DNA of 64,000 bases from Curtobacterium sp. MCPF17_052 (lineage in GTDB: Bacteria; Actinomycetota; Actinomycetes; Actinomycetales; Microbacteriaceae): the NCBI RefSeq assembly GCF_003234085.1, contig NZ_QKSD01000012.1, forward strand, positions 62,001 to 126,000, read 5' to 3'. The number at the start of each line of letters is the position of its first letter. The stretch's first letter is position 1. Below are positions 16,392 to 25,503 of the stretch, piece after piece. Both the position numbers and the translations under genes were made by a program. A model generated the notes under the pieces. It saw only the letters and a program-made list of their open reading frames with translations, was not told the DNA's origin and made no database searches.

Positions 16392-17048
16392 TCAGAACCG
16401 CTCGCCGGTCGGGTCCTGCGCGCTCAGGTCCGCCAGGTCGTCGCCGCCGATCGGCTCGCCCGCCCAGTCCACGAGGCGCCACCCGTCCGTCGTCGAGCCC
16501 TCGAGCTCGACGACGCCGGTGTTCTCCAGATGCCGGTTCCGGCCGAGGTCGTTCGGGACGTTCTGCGCCGTCACCGCGGCCCAGATCCGGATCGCGGCAC
16601 CGTGGCTGAACGCCGCCGCGACCTCGGCGCCGGTCTCCTCGATCCGCCGGACGGCGTCGTCGTAGCGGCCGAAGAAGGCGTGGCCGTCCTCGGCGCCGGG
16701 CATCCGCTCGTCGAGGTCTCCCGCGGCCCAGGCGTACGCCACGGCGAGGTAGCTCTGCACCGACACGGTGTCGCGCTTGCCCTGCAGCTCGCCGGCCTCG
16801 ATCTCACGGAGGCCCGGCAGCACCACGGGCTCCAGGTCGAGCGCACGCGCGAGCGGTGCGGCGGTGATCTGCGTCCGGACCATGGTCGAGGTGAAGAGCC
16901 GCTCGATCCCCCGGTCGCCGAGGGCTGCGGGCAGCGCGTCCGCCTGCTCCTGCCCGAGGTCGGTCAGGCCGGGCCCGGGGACTTCGGCATCGAGCAGGCC
17001 GGTCACGTTGGCGGGGGTCTGTCCGTGGCGGACGAGCAGCAGTCGCAT
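16392..17048 (-). CDS. Histidine phosphatase family protein (phosphoglycerate-mutase-like)
   Basis: 218 residues. The phosphohistidine loop is LLLVRHGQTPANV at residues 3-15. The second catalytic histidine is in FSHGAAIR near residue 147, and the conserved arginine and glutamate sit in LFTSTMVRTQITA and LREIEAGELQGK. Such proteins remove phosphate from small molecules; the substrate cannot be told. TAGGGT lies 6 bases before the ATG at 17048. It diverges from the DinB-like gene. Confidence 0.9.
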   Translation of the reverse strand: MRLLLVRHGQTPANVTGLLDAEVPGPGLTDLGQEQADALPAALGDRGIERLFTSTMVRTQITAAPLARALDLEPVVLPGLREIEAGELQGKRDTVSVQSYLAVAYAWAAGDLDERMPGAEDGHAFFGRYDDAVRRIEETGAEVAAAFSHGAAIRIWAAVTAQNVPNDLGRNRHLENTGVVELEGSTTDGWRLVDWAGEPIGGDDLADLSAQDPTGERF

Positions 17049-17054
17049 GGCCTC

Positions 17055-17060
17055 ACCCTA
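17055..17060 (-). promoter_or_regulatory. -10 hexamer, leaderless phosphatase gene
   Basis: TAGGGT on the minus strand, 6 bases before the ATG at 17048. Confidence 0.5.
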
Positions 17061-17089
17061 CGGACCGCCCTGCCGGGTCCGGTGACTGC

Positions 17090-17095
17090 TACGGT
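17090..17095 (+). promoter_or_regulatory. -10 hexamer, leaderless DinB-like gene
   Basis: TACGGT, 6 bases before the GTG at 17102. Confidence 0.55.
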
Positions 17096-17101
17096 CTGGC
17101 C

Positions 17102-17626
17102 GTGGCGATCGAACCGGACACGAAGAACTGGACCTGGGTCATCGAGTCGGCCTGCCCGGACTGCGGCTTCGACGGCGGCACGACGACGATCCGCGACGTA
17201 CCGGAGCTCATCGACGCGAACACCGCGGGGTGGCCGGAGCGGTTGCGCCGCGACGACGTCCGGCAGCGCCCGGACGACGCGACCTGGTCACCACTCGAGT
17301 ACGGCGCACACGTCCGCGACGTGCACCGGAAGATGACCGAGCGCCTCGAGCTGATGCTCGCCGAGGACGACCCGCTGTTCCCGAACTGGGACCAGGACGC
17401 CACCGCCGTCGCCGAGCGCTACGGCGAGCAGGACCCCGCGGCGGTCACCGAGGAGCTGACGGCCGCCGCCCGTCGGGCCGCCCGGGCCTTCGCCGCCGTC
17501 CGTGACGACCAGCTCGACCGCACCGGACGTCGTTCCGACGGCAGCGGCTTCACGGTGGCGACCCTCGCGGTCTACTACGCGCACGACCCGGTCCACCACC
17601 TGTGGGACGTGCGGCACGCGCGCTGA
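17102..17626 (+). CDS. DinB-superfamily protein
   Basis: 174 residues. It fits the DinB/YfiT four-helix bundle: histidines placed for a metal site in YGAHVRDVHRKM near residue 65 and in YAHDPVHHLWDV near the C-terminus. An N-terminal CPDCGFDGG segment adds a CxxC pair that could bind zinc. Members include thiol transferases and enzymes of unknown role; I cannot pick one. The GTG start is supported by TACGGT 6 bases upstream. Confidence 0.82.
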   Translation: MAIEPDTKNWTWVIESACPDCGFDGGTTTIRDVPELIDANTAGWPERLRRDDVRQRPDDATWSPLEYGAHVRDVHRKMTERLELMLAEDDPLFPNWDQDATAVAERYGEQDPAAVTEELTAAARRAARAFAAVRDDQLDRTGRRSDGSGFTVATLAVYYAHDPVHHLWDVRHAR

Positions 17627-17651
17627 GTGATCCGGGCCTCCCGGCCGACCA

Positions 17652-17712
17652 GGACCACTGACGGACCGGACCACTGACGGACGGGGCCGCCGACGGACCG
17701 GGCCGCCGACGG
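17652..17712. repeat. Four degenerate tandem 16-base repeats
   Basis: Units GGACCACTGACGGACC, GGACCACTGACGGACG, GGGCCGCCGACGGACC and a shortened fourth copy lie head to tail between the DinB-like stop and the SorC2 stop. Convergent intergenic, not coding. Confidence 0.85.
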
Positions 17713-17713
17713 T

Positions 17714-18739
17714 TCAGGCCAGCGCGTCGAGCAGCGCCCTGGCCGTCGCCGCGTCCGTGACCAGCTCGTTGACCAGACGGCCGCGCACGGCGCTGATGAT
17801 GCTCGGCACCTTGACCGCACCGACGGCGACGCCGACCGCGTGGGGCACGGCGGCGAGCACCTCGCGAGAGGTCCGCACCATCCGGTCGCTGCCGGGGAAC
17901 TCGATGGGCTCACCGTCCGGGCCGGTGAAGTTGAGGCAGACGTCGCCGGTCGCCCGGTCGAACACGTCGTCGTCGACCGGCAGCCCGCGGGCCATCGCGT
18001 CCCGCGTCACGACCGGCGCGCCGATCCCCAGGATCGCGCCCTTCGCTCGGCTCCACAGCCCGACGACGTGCTGGAACGCGGGGTCCTCGTCCAGGGAGGC
18101 CCGGAGCGCCTCCGACGGCAGGGCCTGCGCGAACAGGAACGTCGGGATCGCACCGGACCGCTCCGCGGCCGCGCGGGTGATCTCGTTCGTCTGGAACCAC
18201 TGGTTCGGGTCGGCCTGACCGCCGACGGTCGGGACGAGTTGCACGCCCGGCATCGCCGGCATCGCTCCGTGCGCGATCGCGTGCACGGTGCTGCCGGACG
18301 ACATCAGCACGGCGTCGCCCGGGGCCAGGCGCATCCCCTCGACGGCGGCGGCGACCGGTTCGGCGAGGTCCACGCCCAGGGTCGCGGTGTGCGTGACGGC
18401 GGCGAGGTGCACGGCCTGGAGCCCGAGCACCACCTGCAGTCGCTCGGCCAGGGCGACGGTCTCGTCCTGGAACGGGTCGACGACCTCGATCCGGACCAGG
18501 CCGGATCGGCGGGCCTCGGACACGAGCCGACTCACCGTGGGGCGGGACACCCCGAGACGCGTGGCGATCTCGTTCTGCGTGGCGTCCTCGAGGTAGTACA
18601 TCCGCGCGGCCTGGTAGACCGTGTCGAGCGGGAACCGGGACCGCTGGCCCTCGGGTGCGGGCGTCGCCGACCCGGGCCGGTCCGGGCTGACCGGAGTGGG
18701 AACGGACGGCACCGATGCGGACGGGGTTCTGTCGGACAT
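17714..18739 (-). CDS. SorC-family sugar-binding regulator of the polyol cluster
   Basis: 341 residues. The helix-turn-helix is QNEIATRLGVSRPTVSRLV near residues 54-72, after a 35-residue proline/serine-rich N-terminal tail. The SorC sugar-phosphate domain follows (DAVLMSSGSTVHAIAH, LVPTVGGQADPNQW, ILGIGAPVV). It lies 70 bases downstream of the SDR gene on the same strand, so the two probably form one transcript that is divergent from the transporter-kinase-isomerase operon. The likely effector is a phosphorylated ketose made by that pathway. GGGAGG precedes the ATG at 18739. Confidence 0.9.
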   Translation of the reverse strand: MSDRTPSASVPSVPTPVSPDRPGSATPAPEGQRSRFPLDTVYQAARMYYLEDATQNEIATRLGVSRPTVSRLVSEARRSGLVRIEVVDPFQDETVALAERLQVVLGLQAVHLAAVTHTATLGVDLAEPVAAAVEGMRLAPGDAVLMSSGSTVHAIAHGAMPAMPGVQLVPTVGGQADPNQWFQTNEITRAAAERSGAIPTFLFAQALPSEALRASLDEDPAFQHVVGLWSRAKGAILGIGAPVVTRDAMARGLPVDDDVFDRATGDVCLNFTGPDGEPIEFPGSDRMVRTSREVLAAVPHAVGVAVGAVKVPSIISAVRGRLVNELVTDAATARALLDALA

Positions 18740-18809
18740 CGAGCGCGGGCCTCCCGGGTGCGGTGCCGTCGGACGTGCGGACGGCACCGCGATCGTAACG
18801 CCGACCGCG

Positions 18810-19634
18810 TCACCGGATCGTGAAACCACCGTCGACCCGGAGGTCCGCACCGTTCACCATCGCTGCGGACTCGCCCGCGAGGAAGAGCACGGCTGACGCG
18901 ATCTCGGCCGGGGTGGCGAACCGCCCGGTCGGGATCTCGTCCTGGTGGCGCAGGCCGGCGTCGTTCGCCCACGCCGAGCGCCCGAGCGCGGTGAGCACGA
19001 CGGTCGGCGACACCGTGTTGACCGTCACACCCCGACGTCCCCACTCGAGCGCGAGCACCCGGGTGAGGCCGAGGACACCGGCCTTCGACGCGCAGTACGC
19101 GGCATGCCCGTCGAGCCCGACGTGCGCAGCCTGCGACGCGATGTTCACGATGCGCCCGTACCCGGCGTCGAGCATGTGCCGCCCCACCGCCTGCGCCACC
19201 CGGTGCGTGCCGGTGAGGTTGACGTCGAGCGTCCGTGCCCAGGCATCGGCACCCAGGTCCTCGGCCGCTCCGAGGGCCACGATGCCCGCACTGTTGACGA
19301 GGACGTCGACACGGCCGGTGGCGGCCATCACGGTCGCGACCGCGGTGTCCACCGAAGCTCGGTCGGTCACGTCGCAGGCCGTACCGAGGTGCCCGGTACC
19401 GACGAGGTCGGCCGCGACGGCGGCAGCAGCCTCCGCGCGGACGTCGACGACGGCGACCCGGGCGCCGCGCTCGGCGAGCGCGTGGGCGATGGCCTCGCCG
19501 ATTCCGGAGGCGCCACCGGTGACCACCGCCACCCGGCCTGCGAAGGCATTGGTGTGGTCGACGCTGACCGGACCGGAGCGGAGGGCCGCTGCGATGTCGT
19601 CTGCTGCAGGGTCGTGGTTCGAGGAGTGGGACAT
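18810..19634 (-). CDS. SDR-family polyol dehydrogenase (candidate tetritol dehydrogenase)
   Basis: 274 residues, classical short-chain dehydrogenase: NAD-binding VTGGASGIGEAIA near residue 39, NSAGIV near residue 113, catalytic Ser in NIASQAAHVG, and the YCASK Tyr/Lys pair near residue 182. Sequence style (GLDGHAAYCASKAGV) resembles the GolD/GatD/D-threitol dehydrogenase group that oxidises sugar alcohols to ketoses. The context fits: polyol transporter, DhaK-type kinase, RpiB-like isomerase. Proposed reaction: D-threitol or a similar polyol to D-erythrulose with NAD+. The substrate is inference. Only 49 bases separate its start from the divergent transporter. Confidence 0.85.
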   Translation of the reverse strand: MSHSSNHDPAADDIAAALRSGPVSVDHTNAFAGRVAVVTGGASGIGEAIAHALAERGARVAVVDVRAEAAAAVAADLVGTGHLGTACDVTDRASVDTAVATVMAATGRVDVLVNSAGIVALGAAEDLGADAWARTLDVNLTGTHRVAQAVGRHMLDAGYGRIVNIASQAAHVGLDGHAAYCASKAGVLGLTRVLALEWGRRGVTVNTVSPTVVLTALGRSAWANDAGLRHQDEIPTGRFATPAEIASAVLFLAGESAAMVNGADLRVDGGFTIR

Positions 19635-19638
19635 GAGT

Positions 19639-19651
19639 GGGTAACATACCC
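19639..19651. promoter_or_regulatory. Inverted repeat in the SDR/MFS promoter region
   Basis: GGGTA-ACA-TACCC, 4 bases from the SDR start codon in the 49-base divergent gap. It overlaps the TATGTT -10 candidate of the SDR gene. Candidate site for the SorC2 regulator. Confidence 0.4.
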
Positions 19652-19683
19652 GATGTCACATAGTCCCGCGATCGAGAGCGAAC

Positions 19684-20997
19684 ATGTCAACGTCGACGAA
19701 ACCCCTCCTCCCTCGCGCGCGTCCGGCCGGCCCGGGCGCGCTCGACCGCCTGGGGATCCCCAGTCCCCTGGCCGCTGGTCTCCTCGGGGTCCTCGTCACC
19801 ATGACCGGCGTCGGCGTCGAGTCGAACTTCGTCACGCCGCACCTGGTCACCGTCCTCGGCAGCCCCGAGACGACGGTCGCGACCATCGTCACCGCCGCGA
19901 GCCTCGCCACCCTGGTCGGCAGCTACCTGTCCGGAGCACTGTCCGACCTCGTCGGACCCCGCCGCGTGATGGCCCTGGGCATGGTCGTCTGGGTCGTCTT
20001 CGAGCTCATGTTCCTCGGCGGGTTGCAGCTGGACAGCGCCCCGATCACCGCCGTCGCGTACACGCTGCGCGGGTTCGGACACCCGCTCTTCGCCTTCGCG
20101 TTCCTCGTCTGGGTGAACGTGACCGCGCCGGTGGAACGGCGTGGCGCGGCGGTCGGCTGGTTCTCCGTCGCGTTCACCGGCGGCCTGCCCACCCTCGGCT
20201 CCCTGGTCGCCCTGGGCGCCATCCCGGTCCTCGGCGGTGGCGTCGTCGGGGAGACCGGCGCGATGACCGCGTCGATCGTCCTCGTCGTGGCGGGTTGGGC
20301 ACTCGCGCACTTCGGCGTCCACCTGCCGAGCGAGCGGATCGCGCCGCGGGAGGAGCGCGCAGGCCGGGTCCTCACGAGCGGCCTCCGGCTCACCGTCACC
20401 CGACCACAGGTGCTCATGGGCTTCCTCGTCCGGCTCATCAACACCGCGCCCGAGTTCGGCATGTTCGTCGTCCTGCCGGTCGTCATCGCCGAGGACCGGG
20501 GTTGGGGACAGGGGCGTTGGCTGCTGATGACCGTCTGCGTCTACGCGACGAACGTCCTGGTGAACGCCTTCTTCGGCTGGGTCGGAGACCGCATCGGGTG
20601 GGTCCGTACCGTGCGGTGGTTCGGTGTCATCGGCTCCGCGATCGGCCTGCTCGCCTGGTGGTACGTCCCACAGCTCGTCCCGGCCGGCACCGACTGGGGC
20701 TACGTCCTCGCCGTCGTCGCGGGGTGTTCATTCGGCTGCTCGCTCGCCGGTTTCGTCCCGATGGGCGCCATCATGCCGGCGCTCGCACCGCGGTACCGGG
20801 GCGCCGCGATGGCGATGTACACCACCGCTGCCGGGGGCGCCGCGTTCCTCGGTACCGGGGTCGTCGCCGCGGTCTTCGCGCTCGGCGGTGACGGCGCCGC
20901 GGTCACGTGGACCTTCGTCGGGCTCTACGCCTGCGCCTTCGTCATGGTCGGCCGACTCCGCGTGCCGCCGGCCCCGACGACCGATGCGCAGCCCTGA
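19684..20997 (+). CDS. MFS polyol transporter (RbtT/DalT/CsbX type)
   Basis: 437 residues with twelve predicted membrane helices. The opening DRLGIPSPLAAGLLGVLVTMTGVGVE and FVTPHLVTVLG match the RbtT/DalT/CsbX branch of the major facilitator superfamily, which imports pentitols such as ribitol and D-arabitol by H+ symport. The loop GALSDLVGPRRVMALG is the conserved motif A between helices 2 and 3. First gene of the operon with the kinase and isomerase; it probably brings in the polyol that the divergent SDR oxidises. Confidence 0.88.
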   Translation: MSTSTKPLLPRARPAGPGALDRLGIPSPLAAGLLGVLVTMTGVGVESNFVTPHLVTVLGSPETTVATIVTAASLATLVGSYLSGALSDLVGPRRVMALGMVVWVVFELMFLGGLQLDSAPITAVAYTLRGFGHPLFAFAFLVWVNVTAPVERRGAAVGWFSVAFTGGLPTLGSLVALGAIPVLGGGVVGETGAMTASIVLVVAGWALAHFGVHLPSERIAPREERAGRVLTSGLRLTVTRPQVLMGFLVRLINTAPEFGMFVVLPVVIAEDRGWGQGRWLLMTVCVYATNVLVNAFFGWVGDRIGWVRTVRWFGVIGSAIGLLAWWYVPQLVPAGTDWGYVLAVVAGCSFGCSLAGFVPMGAIMPALAPRYRGAAMAMYTTAAGGAAFLGTGVVAAVFALGGDGAAVTWTFVGLYACAFVMVGRLRVPPAPTTDAQP

Positions 20998-21049
20998 GAC
21001 AGATGACCGCAATGCCACCCACCCACAAGTCCCTGAGGAGGACCACACC

Positions 21050-22846
21050 ATGACCACGATCTGCGACGACCCCGAGGACTTCGCCGAGGACCAACTCAGG
21101 GGCTGGCTCGCCCTGTACGCCGACCGGGTGCGCGGGGTCACCGGCGGGGTGGTGACCCTGCCGACCGCCGACGCGTCACCGCAGGTCGCGGTCGTCGTGG
21201 GCGGAGGCTCGGGGCACTACCCGGCGTTCAGCGGGCTGGTCGGACCCGGGCTCGCGACCGGTGCCGTCGTCGGCAACGTGTTCACCTCGCCGTCCGCCGC
21301 GCAGGTGTACTCGGTCGCGAGGGCCGCCGACCAGGGCCGCGGGGTCGTGCTGTCCTTCGGCAACTACGCCGGAGACACGATGAACTTCGGGCTCGCTGCG
21401 GAGCGGCTCCGTGCGGCCGGCATCGACACCCGGATCGTCGTCGTCACCGACGACGTCGCCTCGGCCGACGAGGCCGACCGTCGCCGCGGCATCGCGGGCG
21501 ACTTCGCGGTGTTCAAGGCGATGGGTGCCGCCGCGGCCGAGGGCGCGTCCCTCGACGAGGTCGAGCGGATCGGTCGGCACGCGAACGGACGGACCCGCAC
21601 CATCGGGGTCGCCTTCTCCGGGTGCACCCTGCCGGGTTCGGACGGGCCGCTCTTCAACGTGCCGGCCGGACACCTCGGCCTCGGGCTCGGCATCCACGGC
21701 GAGCCGGGCATCCGGGACGTCCCGTTGCTCCCGGCACGAGCCCTGGCCGAGTTGCTCGTCGAGCGTCTGCTGGCGGAGTCCCCGCCCGACGCAGCGGTGC
21801 GTGACTCGACGGCGCCCCGTCGGGTCGCAGCCGTCCTGAACGGCCTGGGGGACACGAAGTACGAGGAGCTGTTCCTGCTGTGGGGCCGGATCGCTCCGCT
21901 GCTGACGGCCGCGGGGGTCGAGGTCGTCGAACCCGAGGTCGGCGAACTCGTGACGAGCCTGGACATGGGCGGCTGCTCGCTCACCCTGCAGTGGCTCGAC
22001 GACGAACTCGAGCGCCTCTGGCGAGCCGATGCCCACACGCCGGCGTACCGCAAGTCCGCCGCACCGGTCGCGGCACTGGTCCCGGCGGACGTCGCGACCG
22101 AGGCGGCGACCACCGCGTCCGTCGTCCCGGCCGCGACCCCGGCCTCCCGTCGAGCGGGCGAGGCAGCACGCGCCGCGGTCCGGGCGATGGACGGACTGCT
22201 CCGCGAGCAGGAACACGAACTGGGTCGCATCGACGCGGTGGCCGGTGACGGGGACCACGGACGCGGGATGGTGAAGGGCGTCGGCGCCGCTCGCCGGGCA
22301 GTCGAGGGCATCGACGGGTCCGCCGGGGTCGGCTTCCTGCTCGGACGCGCGGGAGAGGCCTGGGCGGCCGAGGCCGGCGGGACGTCCGGCGTCCTGTGGG
22401 GTGCGGCGCTCGAAGCGTTCGGCGCGTCGATCGGAGACGACGCCGACGAGGTCACCCCGCCGATGGTGGTCGCCGCCGCGGCGGCGTTCGCGGAGGCGAT
22501 CGTCCAGCTCGGGCGGGCGCAGCGCGGGGACAAGACGCTCCTCGACGCGCTGTTGCCGTTCGTCGACGCACTCGCCGAGGCGATCACGACCGGTCAGCCG
22601 CTCCCCGAGGCCTGGGCCACCGCCGCCGAGGTCGCCGTCCGGCAGGCAGAGGCGACCGCGGCGCTGACTCCGCGGGTCGGCCGGGCACGCCCGCTCGCCG
22701 AGAAGAGCCTCGGGACGCCGGACGCCGGCGCCGTCTCGATGGGGATGCTCCTCACCCGGATCGGCGAGGTCCTGGCCGGCCGTGACGAGCAGCCCGACAC
22801 CACCGGCAGCACCACCACCACCACGAACAGAGGAGTGCACGCATGA
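21050..22846 (+). CDS. Fused DhaK-DhaL ketose kinase (dihydroxyacetone/erythrulose kinase)
   Basis: 598 residues. Residues 1-340 are the DhaK domain: [10 protein letters not shown] at 51-60 binds substrate, and His216 in GIHGEPGI forms the hemiaminal with the ketone. Residues 370-580 are the DhaL ATP domain: GDGDHGRGM near 399 supplies the Mg-ATP aspartates, then GGTSG and the GRAR segment. The fusion marks an ATP-dependent kinase rather than the phosphotransferase-linked DhaKLM. Neighbours suggest erythrulose as substrate rather than dihydroxyacetone. GAGGAGG precedes the ATG at 21050. The stop overlaps the next start by 4 bases. Confidence 0.92.
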   Translation: MTTICDDPEDFAEDQLRGWLALYADRVRGVTGGVVTLPTADASPQVAVVVGGGSGHYPAFSGLVGPGLATGAVVGNVFTSPSAAQVYSVARAADQGRGVVLSFGNYAGDTMNFGLAAERLRAAGIDTRIVVVTDDVASADEADRRRGIAGDFAVFKAMGAAAAEGASLDEVERIGRHANGRTRTIGVAFSGCTLPGSDGPLFNVPAGHLGLGLGIHGEPGIRDVPLLPARALAELLVERLLAESPPDAAVRDSTAPRRVAAVLNGLGDTKYEELFLLWGRIAPLLTAAGVEVVEPEVGELVTSLDMGGCSLTLQWLDDELERLWRADAHTPAYRKSAAPVAALVPADVATEAATTASVVPAATPASRRAGEAARAAVRAMDGLLREQEHELGRIDAVAGDGDHGRGMVKGVGAARRAVEGIDGSAGVGFLLGRAGEAWAAEAGGTSGVLWGAALEAFGASIGDDADEVTPPMVVAAAAAFAEAIVQLGRAQRGDKTLLDALLPFVDALAEAITTGQPLPEAWATAAEVAVRQAEATAALTPRVGRARPLAEKSLGTPDAGAVSMGMLLTRIGEVLAGRDEQPDTTGSTTTTTNRGVHA

Positions 22847-23304
22847 CGTTCCGCATCGCGATCGGGTCCGACGACGCGGGCTTCACCCTGAAGGAGGTGC
22901 TGCGCGCCGACCTCGCCGCCGACCCGCGCGTCGCCGAGCTCACCGATGTCGGGGTCGACGCCGACGGCCACACCGCGTACCCGCACGTCGCCGTCGAGGC
23001 GGCCCGCCTCGTCGCCGCGGGTCATGCCGACCGGGCCCTGCTGGTCTGCGGCACGGGTCTCGGCGTGGCGATCAGCGCGAACAAGGTGCCGGGCATCCGA
23101 GCCGTCACCGCACACGACCCGTTCAGCGTCGAGCGCTCGGTGCTGTCCAACGACGCCCAGGTGCTCTGCCTCGGGCAACGTGTGATCGGGTCCGAACTCG
23201 CCCGACGCCTGGTCCGGGAGTGGCTCGGGTACACGTTCGACCCCACCTCGGCGAGCGCCGGGAAGGTCGACGCGATCCGGTCCTACGAGCGCGCGGACGA
23301 CTGA
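22843..23304 (+). CDS. RpiB/LacAB-family sugar-phosphate isomerase (DerI-like)
   Basis: 153 residues. RpiB-type enzymes interconvert aldose and ketose phosphates; the catalytic cysteine is in [16 protein letters not shown] near residue 66. The usual opening DHAG reads [10 protein letters not shown] here, and [12 protein letters not shown] follows; both recall the D-erythrulose-4-phosphate isomerases (DerI) of mycobacterial threitol use more than ribose-5-phosphate isomerase B. It would turn erythrulose 4-phosphate into erythrose 4-phosphate, an entry to the pentose phosphate pathway. ATGA overlap with the kinase shows coupling. The exact substrate is inference. Confidence 0.88.
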   Translation: MTFRIAIGSDDAGFTLKEVLRADLAADPRVAELTDVGVDADGHTAYPHVAVEAARLVAAGHADRALLVCGTGLGVAISANKVPGIRAVTAHDPFSVERSVLSNDAQVLCLGQRVIGSELARRLVREWLGYTFDPTSASAGKVDAIRSYERADD

Positions 23305-23314
23305 GACCACGGAT

Positions 23315-23350
23315 GCTGTGCTCCGGCCGCAGGGGTGGCCGGAGCACAGC
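23315..23350 (+). terminator. Terminator of the transporter-kinase-isomerase operon
   Basis: Perfect 14-base arms GCTGTGCTCCGGCC and GGCCGGAGCACAGC around an 8-base loop, 10 bases after the isomerase stop codon. Confidence 0.75.
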
Positions 23351-23431
23351 GTTCTGTCGGCTGTCGGACGTACGGTGCTGCCGACTCCGATGCTCCACCG
23401 AGGTCTGCCGTTCCACCGAGGGGATCGACCC

Positions 23432-24499
23432 ATGAAGAAGTCCGTCTGGCTGCCAGCCCTGATCGCACCCGTCGTCGTGGCCGGTGCCGTCGCCGCTCCC
23501 GTCATCGCGCAGGCCGCGTCCACCCCGATCGCCGGCGACGACCCGACCGCGGCTGCCGTCATCGCCAGCATCGCGAAGTCGTCCGACGCGCAGTACTCGG
23601 GCAAGCTCGCACAGACGAGCGACCTGGGACTGCCGGAACTCCCCGCCGGTGCCGGCGGTTCCTCGCTCGAGGGCGATGCCTCGGACGCCTTCAGCCTGCT
23701 CACGGCATCGCACACCGCCCGCGTCTACGTCGACGGACCGAGCAAGCAGCGCGTGCAGGTCACCGAGCAGCTCGCCGAGCAGGACCTGATCCGCAACGGC
23801 AGCACCGTGTGGACGTGGGACTCGAAGGAGCGCGCGGCGACGAAGACCACGCTGCCCAGCCGGGCGGCCGAGTCCCCCGCCAGCGGCACGGCCACTCCGT
23901 CGGACGTCGCCGAGCAGGCCATCGACGCGATCACGCCGACCACGACCGTCTCGAAGCCCGTCGCGACCACGGTCGCGGGGCACGGTGCCTGGTTGCTCAC
24001 CCTCACTCCGAAGTCCTCGGACACCCTGGTCGGTTCGGTGCAGCTCGCGGTCGACCAGCAGACCGGGCTCCCGCTCCGCGCGACCGTCACGGCCACCGGC
24101 GCGGACGACCCGGCGTTCCAGGTCGGGTTCACCAGTCTCGAGTACGGAGCACCGGCAGCGCGGCTGTTCGACTTCACCCCGCCGACGGGTGCCGACGTCG
24201 ATTCGAAGGACCTGTCCGACGCCCGCCCGGGCTCGGGCGCGCGCCACCACGGGTCTGACGGAGCCGACCGTCCGACCGTCTCCGGCAGCGGCTGGGACAC
24301 CGTCGTGGCGCTGCCCGCGGGGAGTGCCGACCAGGCCGGCCTCGGGTCGGACGCGACGGGGCTCGTCGACCAGCTGACGACCGCGGTGGCCGGCGGTCGA
24401 GCCGTCCAGACCTCGCTCGTGTCGGTCTACCTGACCGACGACGGCCGGGTCCTGGCTGGCGCGGTGCCGGTCACGGCCCTGGTCGCCGCGGCGAAGTGA
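23432..24499 (+). CDS. Secreted LolA-like protein
   Basis: 355 residues. Residues 1-28 form a signal peptide (MKKSVWLPALIAPVVVAGA, cleavage near AQAA). The rest resembles the LolA/RseB-like fold of concave beta-sheet lipid carriers (TVWTWDSKERAATKTTLP, FQVGFTSLEYG, RLFDFTPP). Gram-positive members have no outer membrane to serve and their role is mostly unknown. GAGGGG precedes the ATG. It overlaps the next ABC gene by 4 bases (GTGA), so protein and exporter are made together. A role in export or sensing of a lipid or peptide is possible. Confidence 0.8.
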   Translation: MKKSVWLPALIAPVVVAGAVAAPVIAQAASTPIAGDDPTAAAVIASIAKSSDAQYSGKLAQTSDLGLPELPAGAGGSSLEGDASDAFSLLTASHTARVYVDGPSKQRVQVTEQLAEQDLIRNGSTVWTWDSKERAATKTTLPSRAAESPASGTATPSDVAEQAIDAITPTTTVSKPVATTVAGHGAWLLTLTPKSSDTLVGSVQLAVDQQTGLPLRATVTATGADDPAFQVGFTSLEYGAPAARLFDFTPPTGADVDSKDLSDARPGSGARHHGSDGADRPTVSGSGWDTVVALPAGSADQAGLGSDATGLVDQLTTAVAGGRAVQTSLVSVYLTDDGRVLAGAVPVTALVAAAK

Positions 24500-25503
24500 C
24501 GACGGGTACGGACGCAGCCGCGGCGCCGCAGACCGGCACGGCAGCGGCGGCGGGACCGGAGACCACCACCGACCTCGCGATCCGCACCGACGGACTCCGG
24601 AAGGTGTTCCACAAGCAGCGCGCGGTGGACGGCATCGACCTGGCCGTCCCCCGCGGCTCGGTCTTCGGGTTCCTCGGGCCGAACGGCTCCGGCAAGACCA
24701 CCACGATCCGGATGCTCCTCGGGCTCTCCAGCGCGACCGGTGGCTCGATCGAGGTGCTCGGCGAGTCGATGCCCGCGGCGCTCCGCTCGGTGCTCCCCCG
24801 CGTCGGTGCGCTCGTCGAGGGTCCGGCCTTCTACCCCTACCTGTCGGGTCGCGCGAACCTGTCCCGGTTCGACGCCGCCGACCCGACCTCGGAACCGCGG
24901 AGCCGCAAGGACCGGGTCGCGCACGCACTGGACCGCGTCGGCCTGACGCATGCCGCCGACAAGAAGGCGCACGCGTACTCCCTCGGCATGAAGCAGCGCC
25001 TGGGTCTGGCGAACGCCCTGCTCACCCCCCGCGAACTCCTGGTCCTCGACGAGCCGACGAACGGCCTCGACCCGCAGGGCACCCGCGAGGTCCGCAACCT
25101 CATCCGCTCCCTGGCAGACGACGGCACCACGGTGTTCGTGTCGAGCCACCTGCTCGCGGAGATCGAGCAGGTCTGCACGCACGCCGCCGTGATGCGGACC
25201 GGGCAGCTCGTCGCGCAGGGCACGCTCGACGACCTCCGCTCCGCCGGTGCCCGCACCGTCACGGTCCGCACCCCGGACGTCGGACAGGCAGCGGTCGTCC
25301 TGGGGCGCCTCGGTCTGGCACCGCGACGGGACGGCGGATCGGACGTCCTCGTCGCCGACCTGGTCGCCGACGTCGAACCCGAGACCATCACCGCCGAGCT
25401 CGTCCGCGCCGACGTCCGGGTCCGGGGCATCGCTGTCGGTGGCGGGACGCTCGAGGACCTGTTCGTCGCGCTCACCGGAGAGGGATTCGATGTCGCTGGC
25501 TGA
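24496..25503 (+). CDS. ABC exporter ATP-binding protein
   Basis: 335 residues. Walker A GPNGSGKTTTIRM near residue 57, signature YSLGMKQRLGLANALL near 160, Walker B LLVLDEPTNGLDPQG near 180, and H-loop VSSHLLAEIEQV near 216. The C-terminal 90 residues match those of drug/antimicrobial-peptide exporters (CcmA/BcrA-like). A 30-residue alanine/threonine-rich N-terminal tail precedes the domain. GTG start overlaps the LolA-like stop. Its membrane partner is the next gene. Confidence 0.92.
   Translation: MTTGTDAAAAPQTGTAAAAGPETTTDLAIRTDGLRKVFHKQRAVDGIDLAVPRGSVFGFLGPNGSGKTTTIRMLLGLSSATGGSIEVLGESMPAALRSVLPRVGALVEGPAFYPYLSGRANLSRFDAADPTSEPRSRKDRVAHALDRVGLTHAADKKAHAYSLGMKQRLGLANALLTPRELLVLDEPTNGLDPQGTREVRNLIRSLADDGTTVFVSSHLLAEIEQVCTHAAVMRTGQLVAQGTLDDLRSAGARTVTVRTPDVGQAAVVLGRLGLAPRRDGGSDVLVADLVADVEPETITAELVRADVRVRGIAVGGGTLEDLFVALTGEGFDVAG

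Noticed and set aside
13846..16482. 878-codon open frame on the minus strand
   Set aside because: Antisense of glpD and part of the SorC gene; arginine/aspartate-rich shadow sequence with no domain.
17652..17712. Short array that could suggest CRISPR repeats
   Set aside because: Units are contiguous with no spacers, only 16 bases long, and no cas genes are near.
19643..19648. SDR gene as a leaderless gene like the other fifteen
   Set aside because: TATGTT is 8 bases from the ATG, outside the 6-7 base spacing, so it was left out of the list.
23432..24499. True outer-membrane lipoprotein carrier LolA
   Set aside because: The organism is monoderm by all other gene content; only a LolA-like fold is claimed.
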